Part shown: positions 10,141 to 19,671 of the stretch, one piece after another | Layout: each line of letters begins with the position of its first letter | Position numbering within the stretch: the stretch's first letter is position 1 | Source of the DNA: Anaerolineae bacterium | GTDB lineage: Bacteria > Chloroflexota > Anaerolineae > 4572-78 > J111 | Length of the DNA stretch: 59,376 bases | Direction of reading: 5' to 3' | Assembly: GCA_023151115.1 (NCBI GenBank) | Contig: JAKLJP010000044.1 | Location: forward strand, 1 to 59,376 | Made by a program: the position numbers and the translations under genes | The notes under the pieces: generated by a model | Seen by the model: only the letters and a program-made list of their open reading frames with translations | Database searches by the model: none | Told to the model about the DNA's origin: nothing

Positions 10141-10173
10141 GTCTTGATTTCAGTTACCATCATAAATCAAGAC
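10141..10173. promoter_or_regulatory. Perfect 10-bp inverted repeat upstream of the FtsX permease
   Basis: GTCTTGATTT (10141-10150) and AAATCAAGAC (10164-10173) pair perfectly with a 13-base spacer. The right arm is followed on the plus strand by CGGAGGG, while the GGAGG-like site of the permease lies between the repeat and its ATG. The spacing (31-bp centre-to-arm scale) fits a dimeric regulator operator. An mRNA hairpin in the leader is equally possible. Confidence 0.5.
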
Positions 10174-10309
10174 CGGAGGGTGATACAGGCACGAAAGATA
10201 GATTAGGACTACGACTAAAGTTAGAGTTTATTCGCCAGGCAGCAAGACCAGCTCGGGGTTAGGTGCTATGAACTCGGTTTTCTGACAAGCCTGAAAGCTG
10301 TACCGCCGC

Positions 10310-11224
10310 TTAGGGTAAGTTCGATGACTCTACTCTGGCGGCGTTATCACGGATGGGCCACAGTCCATAGGCGAGGCATAACGGCGCTCCCGTGCGGGGA
10401 TCAGCGATGATGTCGGCCTCGACGCCGAAGACAGAGCGCAAGAGCGCGGGTGTGATAACCTCAGTAGGCCGACCAGCCGCAGCAATTTCGCCCTCCTTCA
10501 AGGCAATAATATGATGCGCGTGACGGGTCGCGTGATTGAGATCGTGGACGACCATCACCACGGTGCGCCTCTCTTCCTGGTTGAGCCGCTCCAACAGATG
10601 CAGCACTTCAAGCTGGTGGGCCAGGTCGAGAAAGGTGGTTGGCTCATCCAGCAGCAGCAGTTCGGTTTCCTGGGCCAGGGTCATGGCAATCCAGGCCCGC
10701 TGGCGCTGCCCGCCCGACAGTTCATCGGCGGGGCGCTCGGCCAGTTCGGTCATGCCGGTGATGGCCAGGGCGCGATTGACGGCTGCCTCGTCTTCACTGC
10801 GCCACTGCTGCAGCCAGCTCTGGTGGGGATAGCGGCCCTGGGCCACCAACTCGCGCACGGTCAACCCTTCCGGCGCTACCGGCGATTGGGGCAGAATACC
10901 CAACTGCTTGGCCAACTCCCGCGTGGGAATGGATTGAATAGCGACTCCATCCAACAAGACAGTCCCCCCTCGGGGCTTGAGCAGCCGGGCCAGCCCTCGC
11001 AGCAGGGTTGATTTGCCGCTGCCGTTTGGTCCCACCAAGGCGGTGATCTGTCCGCGCGGGATGGAAACGGTCAACCCGGCGATAATCGTTGTCTCATCAT
11101 AAGCCAGGGTCAAGTTTCGGGTGCTCAGGCTGGTTGAAAACGGAGCGGGATGTTCTATAGGCCCTGAGCCATTGGCCGCCGGCGGTGTGAGGATTTCGAC
11201 CTGTCTATTTGTGGTTGTCATCAT
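10310..11224 (-). CDS. Iron-chelate ABC transporter ATP-binding protein (FecE/FepC-like)
   Basis: A 304-residue ATPase of the siderophore/cobalamin importer class. It carries Walker [10 protein letters not shown], signature LSGGQRQR, Walker B LLLLDEPT and a D-loop (FLDLAHQ) followed by a conserved His switch (VVHDLNHA). It is the last gene of a minus-strand cluster of binding protein, FhuF-like reductase and two permeases, so it should energise that transporter. An N-terminal extension of ~35 residues precedes the first conserved strand. An ATG further in could be the real start. Confidence 0.92.
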   Translation of the reverse strand: MMTTTNRQVEILTPPAANGSGPIEHPAPFSTSLSTRNLTLAYDETTIIAGLTVSIPRGQITALVGPNGSGKSTLLRGLARLLKPRGGTVLLDGVAIQSIPTRELAKQLGILPQSPVAPEGLTVRELVAQGRYPHQSWLQQWRSEDEAAVNRALAITGMTELAERPADELSGGQRQRAWIAMTLAQETELLLLDEPTTFLDLAHQLEVLHLLERLNQEERRTVVMVVHDLNHATRHAHHIIALKEGEIAAAGRPTEVITPALLRSVFGVEADIIADPRTGAPLCLAYGLWPIRDNAARVESSNLP

Positions 11225-11255
11225 AAATTCTCAATCCTTCTCATCCCTCTGATCG

Positions 11256-12302
11256 TTACCGATGCTGTTGCTGGTAAAGCAAATATACAAAAAATGGCGC
11301 GCCAATCACCGCCGTAATCAAGCCGCAAGGCAGTTCAATCGGGGCAAACAGGGTCCGCCCCAGCAAATCGGCGGCCACCACAATCAGGCCGCCGACCAGT
11401 CCGGCGGTGGGCAGCAGTCCCTCATGCAGCGGGCCGACCAGCCGCCGGGCAAAGTGCGGGGCCATCAAGCCGACAAAGCCGATGGTTCCCGCCGCGGCTA
11501 CTGTGGCCCCGGCCAGCGCTACGGCCGTCAACAGCAGCAGCCCGCGCTGCCAGGCTACCCGGCTGCCCAGGCCGCGCGCCACCTCTTCGCCCAGGTTGAG
11601 GATATTCAGGTGGCGGGCCAGCCATAAGGCCAGCGGAACAAAAACCAGCAGCCAGGGTAATAAAGCGTTCAGCTCCGCCCAGGAGCGGGCATAGACGCTG
11701 CCGGTCAGCCAGATCATGGCCCGCTGGACATCGTAAACATCGCCAAAGGTTATCATCAGGGTCGTGCCCGCCCCGGCGATGGCTCCCAAGCCCACGCCGA
11801 TCAGAATCATGCGCATAGGCGAGTCGCCTTTGCGCCAGGCCAGGACATAGATTAGCCCGGCCACCATCAACGCCCCGGCAAAAGCGGCCAGCGGCAAAAC
11901 ACCGGCGGGCACGCCCTTTACCAGCACAATCAAGGTGACGGCCACCAACCCGGCCCCGGCGCTGACGCCGATAATATCGGGCGAGGCCAGCGGGTTGCGG
12001 GTCAAGCCCTGCATGATGGCCCCGGAGATACCCAGGGCAATGCCAACCCCGGCTGCCACCAGCATACGCGGCAGGCGCAGGGTGTTGACAATGAACTCGT
12101 AATCAGGGTTAGCGGTGGGCAGGCCCAACACGGTACGGATCACATCGAGCGGGGGCACCGGGTACTCGCCCACGCCGATGTTAATGACCATCACCGCCAC
12201 AATAGCCAGCGTTGCCAGCAGCAGCACCGGCGGTACGCGCCGGTCAATGCGCCAGGAGAGCGGTGGATATTTTGTACGGACAATAAACCAGGGTTGTTGC
12301 AT
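11256..12302 (-). CDS. FecCD-family iron-chelate permease
   Basis: A 348-residue, roughly ten-helix permease of the BtuC/FecCD family. It has the signatures [31 protein letters not shown] and GFVGLMAPH near the coupling helix. The frame is open further upstream, but that extension overlaps the other permease and the palindromic spacer. ATG at 12302, preceded by GGAGGA, is the real start. It should pair with the 12407 permease as a heterodimer served by the ATPase at 10310. Confidence 0.92.
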   Translation of the reverse strand: MQQPWFIVRTKYPPLSWRIDRRVPPVLLLATLAIVAVMVINIGVGEYPVPPLDVIRTVLGLPTANPDYEFIVNTLRLPRMLVAAGVGIALGISGAIMQGLTRNPLASPDIIGVSAGAGLVAVTLIVLVKGVPAGVLPLAAFAGALMVAGLIYVLAWRKGDSPMRMILIGVGLGAIAGAGTTLMITFGDVYDVQRAMIWLTGSVYARSWAELNALLPWLLVFVPLALWLARHLNILNLGEEVARGLGSRVAWQRGLLLLTAVALAGATVAAAGTIGFVGLMAPHFARRLVGPLHEGLLPTAGLVGGLIVVAADLLGRTLFAPIELPCGLITAVIGAPFFVYLLYQQQHR

Positions 12303-12325
12303 CTGTTCCTCCAGGGTAGCAAGTA

Positions 12326-12409
12326 TAGCCGGGGAGCAGGGGGGCAGGGGAGACCTTCTCAAATTTCCCCCCTGCCCCCTCTCTCCTCTGCTCCCCCGCT
12401 CCCTGGCTA
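12326..12409. repeat. Palindromic spacer element between permease genes
   Basis: TAGCCGGGGAGC (12326-12337) and GCTCCCTGGCTA (12398-12409) pair with one mismatch. Internally GGGGGGCAGGGGAG pairs with CTCTCC/CCCCCCTGCCCC tracts. The stop codon of the upstream permease (12407-12409) lies inside the outer arm, so the element supplies the end of that gene. Similar GGGGAGCAGGGGGGCAGG elements occur inside the WYL gene (around 53790-53860). Confidence 0.65.
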
Positions 12410-13450
12410 TTTTCTCACCCGCCAACGCACCAGCCAGATGAAAAACGGCCCGCCAATTAAGGCCGTCATCACCCCGACCGGCAGTTCGAGGGGGCGCAGG
12501 ACCAGCCGGGCGGCCACGTCGGAGACGACCAGAAAGATAGCGCCCAGCAGGGCCGAGTAAGGTAACACCCAGCGGTAATCCACCCCCACGATGAAACGGA
12601 CTACGTGAGGGATGACCAGACCGACAAAACCGATGGGGCCAGCTACAGCAGTGGATACCCCGGCCAGCAGCACGACGGCTATAGCCGATAACGCCTTCAC
12701 CCAACCTGTTTTCTGGCCCAATCCTTTAGCCACATCATCTCCCAGCGACAGCGTGGTAATCTGCCGGCCCAGCGCTAGAGCCAAAATCAGCCCGGCCAGA
12801 AGATAAGGCGACGCCTGCAGCAGCAGCCCCAGATCGCGCCCGGCAATCGAGCCGGCCAGCCAGAAGCGAACTTCCTCCAGGGTGCGCTGGTTGAAGATCA
12901 GCATGCCGGTGGTCAGTGAGGAGAGCAGGGCCGTGAGCGCTGCCCCGGCAATGGTCAGCTTGAGCGGGGTTGGGCCGCCCCGGCCCATCGAGCCGAGAAC
13001 ATAAACCGCTACCGAGGTCAGAGCAGCCCCGGCAAAGGCGAACAGGGCATAGACAGCCAGCGAATTGATGCCCAGAAAATAAACTGCGGCCACCACCCCC
13101 AACGCCGCCCCGGTTTCGATGCCGAGGATGCCGGTGTCGGACAGGGGGTTGCGGGTCAATCCCTGCATCACTGCCCCCGCCACCGCCAGCGCCGCGCCGA
13201 CCAACACGGCTACCGCCGCTCGCGGCACGCGCAGGGTGCGGATAATCAGATGGTTGGTTGCGGTGGGGTCGAAGTTGAAGAGGGCCTCCAGCACCGTCGG
13301 CGGGTCAATATCGGCCGCGCCAAAAGCGATAGAAGACATCATGGCCATGCCCAATAACGCCAGACAGACCCCCAGCCCGGCGACCAGGGCCGGGCGCGAG
13401 CGGACCAGACGCAACGTGCGTGATGAGGCAGAAATGGCAGCAGTTGTCAT
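12407..13450 (-). CDS. FecCD-family iron-chelate permease
   Basis: A 347-residue permease with the family motifs [30 protein letters not shown] and [12 protein letters not shown]. The open frame extends upstream to 13528. ATG at 13450 is chosen because it overlaps the FhuF-like gene's stop by four bases (ATGA) and gives the usual family length. Its 3' end falls in a palindromic element. With the 11256 permease it would form the membrane channel of the iron-chelate importer. Confidence 0.92.
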   Translation of the reverse strand: MTTAAISASSRTLRLVRSRPALVAGLGVCLALLGMAMMSSIAFGAADIDPPTVLEALFNFDPTATNHLIIRTLRVPRAAVAVLVGAALAVAGAVMQGLTRNPLSDTGILGIETGAALGVVAAVYFLGINSLAVYALFAFAGAALTSVAVYVLGSMGRGGPTPLKLTIAGAALTALLSSLTTGMLIFNQRTLEEVRFWLAGSIAGRDLGLLLQASPYLLAGLILALALGRQITTLSLGDDVAKGLGQKTGWVKALSAIAVVLLAGVSTAVAGPIGFVGLVIPHVVRFIVGVDYRWVLPYSALLGAIFLVVSDVAARLVLRPLELPVGVMTALIGGPFFIWLVRWRVRK

Positions 13451-14313
13451 GAGATATATTTGCGGGCCATATAATCGAGCAGGCGTTGGTAACGCTCTGC
13501 TTCCGGGCGGAGGACACAGGTGGCGCATTTTTCGCCGGTTTCGCCGGCCCGGTAGTAGAGGCAGCAGCCGCCCCGCGCCCGAAAGGTTTCACAGTGGCCC
13601 TGGTATTCCAGAGTGAGATAGCCGGTCCCTGGGTTACGGAGCGGGGAGCCAGCAGCCTTAACAAAAGCCAGGCCCTCCTTCCGGCCTCGGGCTTCATCGC
13701 CCAGGCTCGCCCCGGCGTGCTGGAAAAGCGAAGCAAAGGTATCGGCGGCCAGGTTCCATTGGGCGCGTTGGCCCAGGTGGGTGCGGTGGGCGATGGCCTG
13801 AATCAATGGGGCCAGATGCGTTTCCAGCCGCAGCCGCAGCCAGGTGTGTAAATCGGCTTCATTAGATATGATTAATATGTCAGGCTGACCGGCGGCCGGG
13901 TCGGTGGGCAGGGCGGCAAAACGAGGACTCAAAAAGCGCACCTCGAACCGTTCAGCTTCGCCGCTTTCACCCTCTTCACGCCAGGTAAAGGTACTGTAGC
14001 GCAGGGCTATATTTTCGGCGGCCAGGTCGGGGACGCGCCGCTCGGCCAGATAGCAGCCGATAGCCGCGGCGGCTAAATACCAGGCATAATTGCCAATAAA
14101 AAATGAGCCTCTGACCCGATGTTCAGCCTTGGGGTAGCGACGCACGCTCCAGGCCAACCCTTCGTCGAGATGGGGCGGATCAGGCCGCAGCAGGTCGGCG
14201 GCGCGGAACCAACCTGCTTCCAGCGGCCCTATCTCCGCGGCCAGGAAATGATCCAGCGCCCCAAGACGGGTTAAAGTTTCCTGTAAGGCCGGCATGGCCT
14301 TTGTAAGTATCAT
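13447..14313 (-). CDS. FhuF-like ferric siderophore reductase
   Basis: A 288-residue protein ending in the FhuF C-terminal cluster CC-x11-C-x2-C (C250, C251, C263, C266), which in FhuF binds an unusual [2Fe-2S] centre. FhuF reduces cytoplasmic ferric siderophore to release iron. It is translationally coupled to the downstream permease and follows the five-domain binding protein, placing it in the same import operon. The rest of the protein is weakly conserved, as is usual for the family. Confidence 0.85.
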   Translation of the reverse strand: MILTKAMPALQETLTRLGALDHFLAAEIGPLEAGWFRAADLLRPDPPHLDEGLAWSVRRYPKAEHRVRGSFFIGNYAWYLAAAAIGCYLAERRVPDLAAENIALRYSTFTWREEGESGEAERFEVRFLSPRFAALPTDPAAGQPDILIISNEADLHTWLRLRLETHLAPLIQAIAHRTHLGQRAQWNLAADTFASLFQHAGASLGDEARGRKEGLAFVKAAGSPLRNPGTGYLTLEYQGHCETFRARGGCCLYYRAGETGEKCATCVLRPEAERYQRLLDYMARKYIS

Positions 14314-14325
14314 AGTTCATCCTCG

Positions 14326-17300
14326 CTATTTCGCTTTGGTCAAGTAGCCAACCAGATCATCCAGCACATGGTTGGCGGCCTGAATGCCCAAGCCGCTGAT
14401 CCAGGTATCGTCATCAACCGGCTCGACCTGCCCGGCCTTGACGGCGTTCAGCGTGGTCCAGAGTTCACTTTCCATGAATTTGGCTAAATCGCTGTCTTCG
14501 GTATTGTAGCCAGTGAGGAAGATGTAATCGGCGTCAACATCGGCTATCTGTTCCAGCGAAATTTCTGTGGCAAACTCGTCCTTATCCTGGGCCGGCGGGC
14601 GCTTTAAGCCGACATCCTGCAAAATGTAGCCGATGAATGAACCCTTAAGATAGAGCCGCACCTGATCGGGCCGGAAGCGGATGATGGAAATGGTCGTGTC
14701 CAGCTTGTCGCCCAGGGCCTTTTGCGTTTCGGCCACATGCGCTTCGTAATCGGCCAGGAGTTGTTCGGCTTCAGCACTTTTGCCCAACGCTTCGGCGTGC
14801 AAGCGGAAATTATCCTGCCAGGGTACGCGCAGCGACTCCACAAAAACGGTTGGCGCAATTTCCGCCAGTTGGGGATAGATGGCCTCATGGCGCTGCTTGC
14901 TGCCTAGAATAAGATCAGGCTTAAGGGCCAAAATGGCTTCCAGGCTCGGCTCACCGACCGGGCCAATTTCGCTGATGCCGTCTAGTTGGCCGGTCAAGTA
15001 GCCCTGATATTCCTGAGCGTCGGCCAGCGGTGCGCCAACAGGTTTGACCCCCAAAGCCAGGGTATTGTCCAATTCGCCGGTATCCAGGACCACAACCCGC
15101 TGCGGGCTAACCGGCACGGCTATTTCACCCATCACCGTCTGGATCAACCGGGTTTCAGGCGTTGAGGCGCTGGAAACCGCTGCCGCAGGAAAGGGGATTT
15201 CTGTAGGTGTAGTTGCCTCAGTATCGGTCAGGTAGGTAAAGAGGTCGTCAATGACTTTATTGGCCAGCAGGTAGGATTGGGAACGCCACCAGTAGCCCGG
15301 TACAAAAAAGGCTTTCTTCGCCTTGACGGCGTTTAAGGTTTGCCACAGGGGTTTTTGCTCGAAGGTCTTGATAAAGGCGCTTTCTTCGCCGGCGATCTTC
15401 GGGTCGGTTGAGGCATAAGTGAAGTAGAAGAGAGCGTCGCCGTCGGCCAAATCAAGCCGCTCCTCCGAGATTTCGATATATTGTTTTTCGCCGTAGCGAG
15501 CGATAGCGTCTTCGCCAACCAATGACTGCGCTTCGGGCCGGGCCAGGCCAACATCGGCCAAGATAGCGCCGGGGGGCGAGTCGGGCATCCACAGGTAAAG
15601 GCCGTAGGTGCTGGCCGAGATCACCGAAACCTCCAGTTCGTCCGGCTGGCCTAAAGCAGCCTGCAATTCGGCCACGCGGGCGTTGTAGTTTGCTTCCATT
15701 TGGGCATAAAAGTCGGGTACGTTCAAAACCTCGCTCCAGAATTGCATACCCAGCTTCCAGTCATCGTAAATGACCTGCTCAGGAACCACGAGGGGGGCGA
15801 TGGCGCGGGCCTGTTCGACATCAATCGTATCCTCCGGGGCCAGGATGATATCCGGCTTCAAGAGTAGAATCTTTTCCAGTTCGGCCGGGTAGCCGACCGC
15901 CTCGATGCCGGCCAGGGTGTCGGCGTACTGCGGCAGCAGCAGGGGCATTTCCTGCAGCATCCAATCGCTGGTGACTACCGGCGGTTGGCCGATCAACAGG
16001 GCCAATTCAAGCGAGGCGATATCCAGGGCCACAATTCGTTGGGGAGCAATGGGAAGACAAAGCGGCTCGGAGGCCAGCAGTTCGTGGTCAAAGGGGCGGA
16101 AACCCTCTGCGCAGTCGAGGGCGGCGGCCGGGTCGGTTTCAGCCGGGGCTGCATCTGCTGTTTTCTCCCCGGCCTGGGCCAGGGCCGCTTCGACATCAGC
16201 CAGCACCTGCAGCGCCGCCAGCGGCCCGCCAATGCTGGTCCAGACCGTGCCATCCACGATCACAACCCGCTCGTTTTGCACCGCCTTGAGCTGCTGGAAC
16301 AACGGATTCTCTCTGGCTGCATCAAGCGCCGCCGTGCCTTCGGCGTTGAGCGTACCGATAAACAGCCAATCGCCATCAATCACGTCGAGCGATTCCAGGC
16401 TGATGACATCGGAGTGCGCTCCGTGCCCGCCGCCGATTTCGGCGTGCGCCGCCGGACGGGTCAAGCCCACATCGGCCAGAATCAAGCTGGAAAAGGTGGT
16501 CGGGACCATAACCACCGGCCCTTCGGGCATCCAGCGGGTCACGCTGGCTTCGACAGGCTCGCCGGCAGGCAGCAACGCCTTGATTTCTTCGACCCGCTGC
16601 TTGTATTCGGCCATAAATTTCTCGACCTCGGCCTCACGCTTTAGGGCAGCAGCCACGCCCTTGAAGGCGGTTTGCCAGTCGTCCCCGGCCTTAAAAGTGA
16701 CCGCCACCGGAGCGATCTTTTCCAGTTCCGGCAGCAGGGCTTCAATTTGTGGGATGGGATTACCAACCAGGATCAGGTCAGGATTCAGGGCCAGGATTTT
16801 CTCCAGCGATGGTTCGGCCAGGCTGCCAACGGACTCGATGCCCTCAACTCGCTCGCCCAGATAAGCGGGCAGGCTTTGCTGGCCGCGCCCATTGACCGAG
16901 CCAACCGGGGTGACGCCCAGAGCCAGGGCGCTGTCCAGGTCGAGTTCGGTCAGGGTGACAACACGCGGCGAGTCGCCAGGGGTGTCCGCCGGAACGTCAG
17001 CAGCCGGCAGTTTATCCAGCGCCGCCGCCAGCTTGGGAACCAGCCCATCGAGCAGGAAGGGCAGGCTGAGTACGCTCACAAAGGAGGTCGCCCCGCCGAG
17101 CGGGTCGTCGTAGCTGTCAAGAAAAACTTCCCGGCCTTCGGTGTGGACGGCCAAATTTTGGTAGACCGGCCCACCCAGCGGCCCTTGAGCCTCGTCGGCG
17201 TCAAGCCAAATAATCACGTCCACATCCAGCAGGTCGGCCCGCTCAAAGCTGAGGTTGCCGCCAAACTCTTCGCCGGTAATTTCGGCCAAGCCCTCAGGCA

Positions 17301-18900
17301 GTTTGAAGCCCAGAGCGGTCATAAATCGCCCGCGGACATCCTCGCCGCCGTAAACCCAAATGCCCTCGTAAGGGGTGGCCACGATGGAGGTTGCGCCCAC
17401 GAACTCAGGGTGCTCGGCCCGAACCTGCTCAAAGCGAGTTTCGACCTCGGTCACAAGCCGGTCGGCTTCCTCGGCCAGGCCGACGGCCTGGCCGACGGTA
17501 CGGGTCAGCTCTTGCCAGGGAATGCCGTAGTCAACATAGTTGCCGGGTTGGGCCACCGTCGGGGCGATCTGAGTTAGCAGGTCGTACTGCTCCTGGGTGA
17601 GGCCGGCATATAAGGCTAAAATGAGATCAGGCTTGAGCGCAGCCAACTTTTCAAAGTTGATGGTCGAGGCATCGCCCACAAGTTCGGGTACGGGGGCATC
17701 GCCCAACTTCTCCTGCGCCCAGGGCCAGATCGCGCCAGGGTACTCGCCAAACCACTCGGTCGTCCCAACCGGCACAATGCCCAGCGCCAGCAGGACATCC
17801 TGCTCGGTCAGGCCAACGGCCACGATCCGTTCGGGCCGCTGGGTAATCTCGGTGCGGCCATATTTGTGCTCGATGGTGACGGGGAAAGCGCTGGTGGGTT
17901 GAGTTTCTGCAGCCGGTTGGCCGTACTGTGCCTGAAGGGCCTGGGCAAAGCTCTCTAGGTAAATCCGCTCGGCTAAAGGGCCGGTATAGCCCATGCCAGG
18001 ACGGATTTCTATAGATAGGGTAGGCATAAGGAGTGTTGCCAGGATGGGATCAATCAGGTGTTCTTTGTCGTTATCAAAACGCATTGTTATGACAGTATCA
18101 GCCTCAATCTCCCCTAATATTTCCGGTGAGATATTGGTATAACCAGAGGTATCCATTTTATCGCCCAGTGGCGTTGTTAACTCAAACCCCAGCGTCTTCA
18201 TCAAACTGCCCAGTGCAAAGCGTTCGTCAAAGACGCCGACGAAATCTGTACCGGAGAGTAACAGAGTCACTTTCGGGGCAGCCGCTACTACAGGAGCCAT
18301 CTCCGCTTGCAGAGTGGCCACTTCGGCCTCATAGTCGGCAATCACGGCAGCGGCCCGATCGGTGCGGCCTGTGGCCTTGGCGAGACCATTTATGGCTCGT
18401 TTCCAGCCGCCTACGGTGCTACCTTCGTAGGCCAGGGTGGGTGCAATTTGGGAAAGCGATTCGTACAATTCGGCATTGGAGTCGTCGGCGTAATCATGGT
18501 GCAGGATTAGATCAGGCTTTAAGGCCAGCAGCGCTTCCAAATCTGGCTCTTCGCCTTTCAAATAAACAGGGTTGCCGGGGATGGGTTGGTCAAGATACGG
18601 CAGTTGGCTAAAATTTTTGCCGGTAGGTTCGTTACGCCAGGGGCCAACACCCACTGGGGCAATATCCAGGGCAATGAATAGTTCAATAAACTCTTCTGAA
18701 AAGACAACAATTCGACTGGCTGGTTTTTCAAGGGTGACTTCACCTCGATCATGGCTGATGGTAACGGGAAAGGCTGAATCGCCGGCTTCGGGTTCGGATA
18801 CGACGGGTGTGGTTTCAGTGGGGACAGGTGCAGCCGCCCCGCTACAGGCAACAAGTAGAGTCATCAAAACAAGTAATAAGACAATAAGGCGCAAGTTCAT
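14326..18900 (-). CDS. Lipoprotein with five tandem FecB/TroA-type substrate-binding domains
   Basis: A 1524-residue exported protein; a lipobox (LVAC, about residue 19) indicates membrane anchoring. Five class III periplasmic-binding modules follow one another at about residues 40-335, 337-640, 645-915, 927-1225 and 1247-1524. Each has a strand with RIVV/RVVxLD or an equivalent, a LxLGxxPVG-like element, and LALKPDLIL ([18 protein letters not shown]) in the lobe. Ordinary homologues have one module of ~300 residues. Short Pro/Ala/Thr linkers join the modules. The modules differ in sequence, so this is not a recent duplication. It heads the FhuF-FecCD-FecE cluster and presumably captures ferric chelates or heme. 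Confidence 0.9.
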   Translation of the reverse strand: MNLRLIVLLLVLMTLLVACSGAAAPVPTETTPVVSEPEAGDSAFPVTISHDRGEVTLEKPASRIVVFSEEFIELFIALDIAPVGVGPWRNEPTGKNFSQLPYLDQPIPGNPVYLKGEEPDLEALLALKPDLILHHDYADDSNAELYESLSQIAPTLAYEGSTVGGWKRAINGLAKATGRTDRAAAVIADYEAEVATLQAEMAPVVAAAPKVTLLLSGTDFVGVFDERFALGSLMKTLGFELTTPLGDKMDTSGYTNISPEILGEIEADTVITMRFDNDKEHLIDPILATLLMPTLSIEIRPGMGYTGPLAERIYLESFAQALQAQYGQPAAETQPTSAFPVTIEHKYGRTEITQRPERIVAVGLTEQDVLLALGIVPVGTTEWFGEYPGAIWPWAQEKLGDAPVPELVGDASTINFEKLAALKPDLILALYAGLTQEQYDLLTQIAPTVAQPGNYVDYGIPWQELTRTVGQAVGLAEEADRLVTEVETRFEQVRAEHPEFVGATSIVATPYEGIWVYGGEDVRGRFMTALGFKLPEGLAEITGEEFGGNLSFERADLLDVDVIIWLDADEAQGPLGGPVYQNLAVHTEGREVFLDSYDDPLGGATSFVSVLSLPFLLDGLVPKLAAALDKLPAADVPADTPGDSPRVVTLTELDLDSALALGVTPVGSVNGRGQQSLPAYLGERVEGIESVGSLAEPSLEKILALNPDLILVGNPIPQIEALLPELEKIAPVAVTFKAGDDWQTAFKGVAAALKREAEVEKFMAEYKQRVEEIKALLPAGEPVEASVTRWMPEGPVVMVPTTFSSLILADVGLTRPAAHAEIGGGHGAHSDVISLESLDVIDGDWLFIGTLNAEGTAALDAARENPLFQQLKAVQNERVVIVDGTVWTSIGGPLAALQVLADVEAALAQAGEKTADAAPAETDPAAALDCAEGFRPFDHELLASEPLCLPIAPQRIVALDIASLELALLIGQPPVVTSDWMLQEMPLLLPQYADTLAGIEAVGYPAELEKILLLKPDIILAPEDTIDVEQARAIAPLVVPEQVIYDDWKLGMQFWSEVLNVPDFYAQMEANYNARVAELQAALGQPDELEVSVISASTYGLYLWMPDSPPGAILADVGLARPEAQSLVGEDAIARYGEKQYIEISEERLDLADGDALFYFTYASTDPKIAGEESAFIKTFEQKPLWQTLNAVKAKKAFFVPGYWWRSQSYLLANKVIDDLFTYLTDTEATTPTEIPFPAAAVSSASTPETRLIQTVMGEIAVPVSPQRVVVLDTGELDNTLALGVKPVGAPLADAQEYQGYLTGQLDGISEIGPVGEPSLEAILALKPDLILGSKQRHEAIYPQLAEIAPTVFVESLRVPWQDNFRLHAEALGKSAEAEQLLADYEAHVAETQKALGDKLDTTISIIRFRPDQVRLYLKGSFIGYILQDVGLKRPPAQDKDEFATEISLEQIADVDADYIFLTGYNTEDSDLAKFMESELWTTLNAVKAGQVEPVDDDTWISGLGIQAANHVLDDLVGYLTKAK

Positions 18901-18938
18901 GCAGCAATCTCCTCATAAATAAATCATAGAATATCTTG

Positions 18939-19268
18939 CTACTTCGGTTGGGCCAGCAGACGGCGTGACTGCTTGGCCAGTTTGACCAGGGTGGGCCGCA
19001 GTCTGGCGGGGGTTGTGACAGCCTCGCCGAAGGGGATGCGGACGGTCTCGATACGGTCGCCGCCGCGAACCAGCAGCTCGAAGCCATGCGGGTCAACTGC
19101 CGTCATTTCGGCAGCTTCGGCCCAGGTCAGGCTGGCCAGAGCCTGGGCATAATCGAGCAGGTTTTGGCGATGATCTTCATTCATATGAGCAATCGTATAG
19201 GCGCTTACTTCGGCAAAATCAGCGAGTTTTGTAGGCGTGGATTGATCTTCAACTTTCTGGGCTGCCAT
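18939..19268 (-). CDS. DUF2470-domain protein
   Basis: A 109-residue protein matching DUF2470, with signatures AHMNEDHRQNLLDYA, EAAEMTAVDPHGFELLV and a C-terminal basic helix. In many bacteria this domain is the C-terminal part of HugZ/pyridoxamine-oxidase-like heme-utilisation proteins. Here it is a separate gene directly upstream of the five-domain binding protein, while the oxidase-like half is encoded at 33014. A heme-related role is inferred from that pairing and context. Confidence 0.8.
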   Translation of the reverse strand: MAAQKVEDQSTPTKLADFAEVSAYTIAHMNEDHRQNLLDYAQALASLTWAEAAEMTAVDPHGFELLVRGGDRIETVRIPFGEAVTTPARLRPTLVKLAKQSRRLLAQPK

Positions 19269-19479
19269 TTATTTTCCCCTTGAGCAATCTAGGCAAATAC
19301 ACTACTGTGAATTTACGTCCAGGTCAATGACTTGATTTAAACAAAAAATTCTGTGCGGTTAAAGATTTTTTGATTGGAATTAAGAAAAGTCATAACCGGC
19401 CTTAAAAATTGACTTCAGCCGAGGTTAACTGATTCATTCGTGTCTTAGAACTCGTCCACAAATAACTTTGCTACGCCAA

Positions 19480-19530
19480 GAGATTGGAGATTGGTAATTA
19501 GAGATTAAACAATTGCCAATCTCTAATCTC
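19480..19530. repeat. Imperfect palindrome in the DUF2470/FTR1 spacer
   Basis: GAGATTGGAGATTGGTAATT (19480-19499) pairs with AATTGCCAATCTCTAATCTC (19511-19530) with few mismatches. The rest of the ~400-base gap (19269-19671) is AT-rich. It should contain the DUF2470 promoter, but I see no convincing -35/-10 pair or Fur box. Confidence 0.55.
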
Positions 19531-19562
19531 CCAAACTGAAAAGTTATTCTTTGACAGTTTCT

Positions 19563-19601
19563 TAAAATAAAAGCGGCGGCTCTTTCTCAAAGAGCCGCCG
19601 C
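19563..19601 (-). terminator. Rho-independent terminator of the first FTR1 gene
   Basis: GCGGCGGCTCTTT and AAAGAGCCGCCGC (19573-19601) form a perfect 13-bp stem with a CTC loop. Read on the minus strand it is followed by TTTTATTTTAAG. It lies 70 bases beyond the stop of the FTR1 gene at 19672. Confidence 0.85.
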
Positions 19602-19671
19602 CCATAAGACCTCTTCAAGCAGCGGAGGGTTATTTTTGCCCCTTGAAGCGAAAATTTTCAGGTTTGGTCAG

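Noticed and set aside
12303..12704. N-terminal extension of the 11256 permease
   Set aside because: It overlaps the other permease and a palindromic spacer, and gives Arg/Gly-rich non-family sequence; ATG 12302 has a good ribosome site.
15905..17577. Two long plus-strand frames (319 and 301 residues) opposite the five-domain binding protein
   Set aside because: Low-complexity antisense shadows of a clearly conserved minus-strand gene.
19269..19671. Possible Fur box upstream of the DUF2470 gene
   Set aside because: The region is AT-rich but no 19-bp GATAAT-type palindrome could be found.
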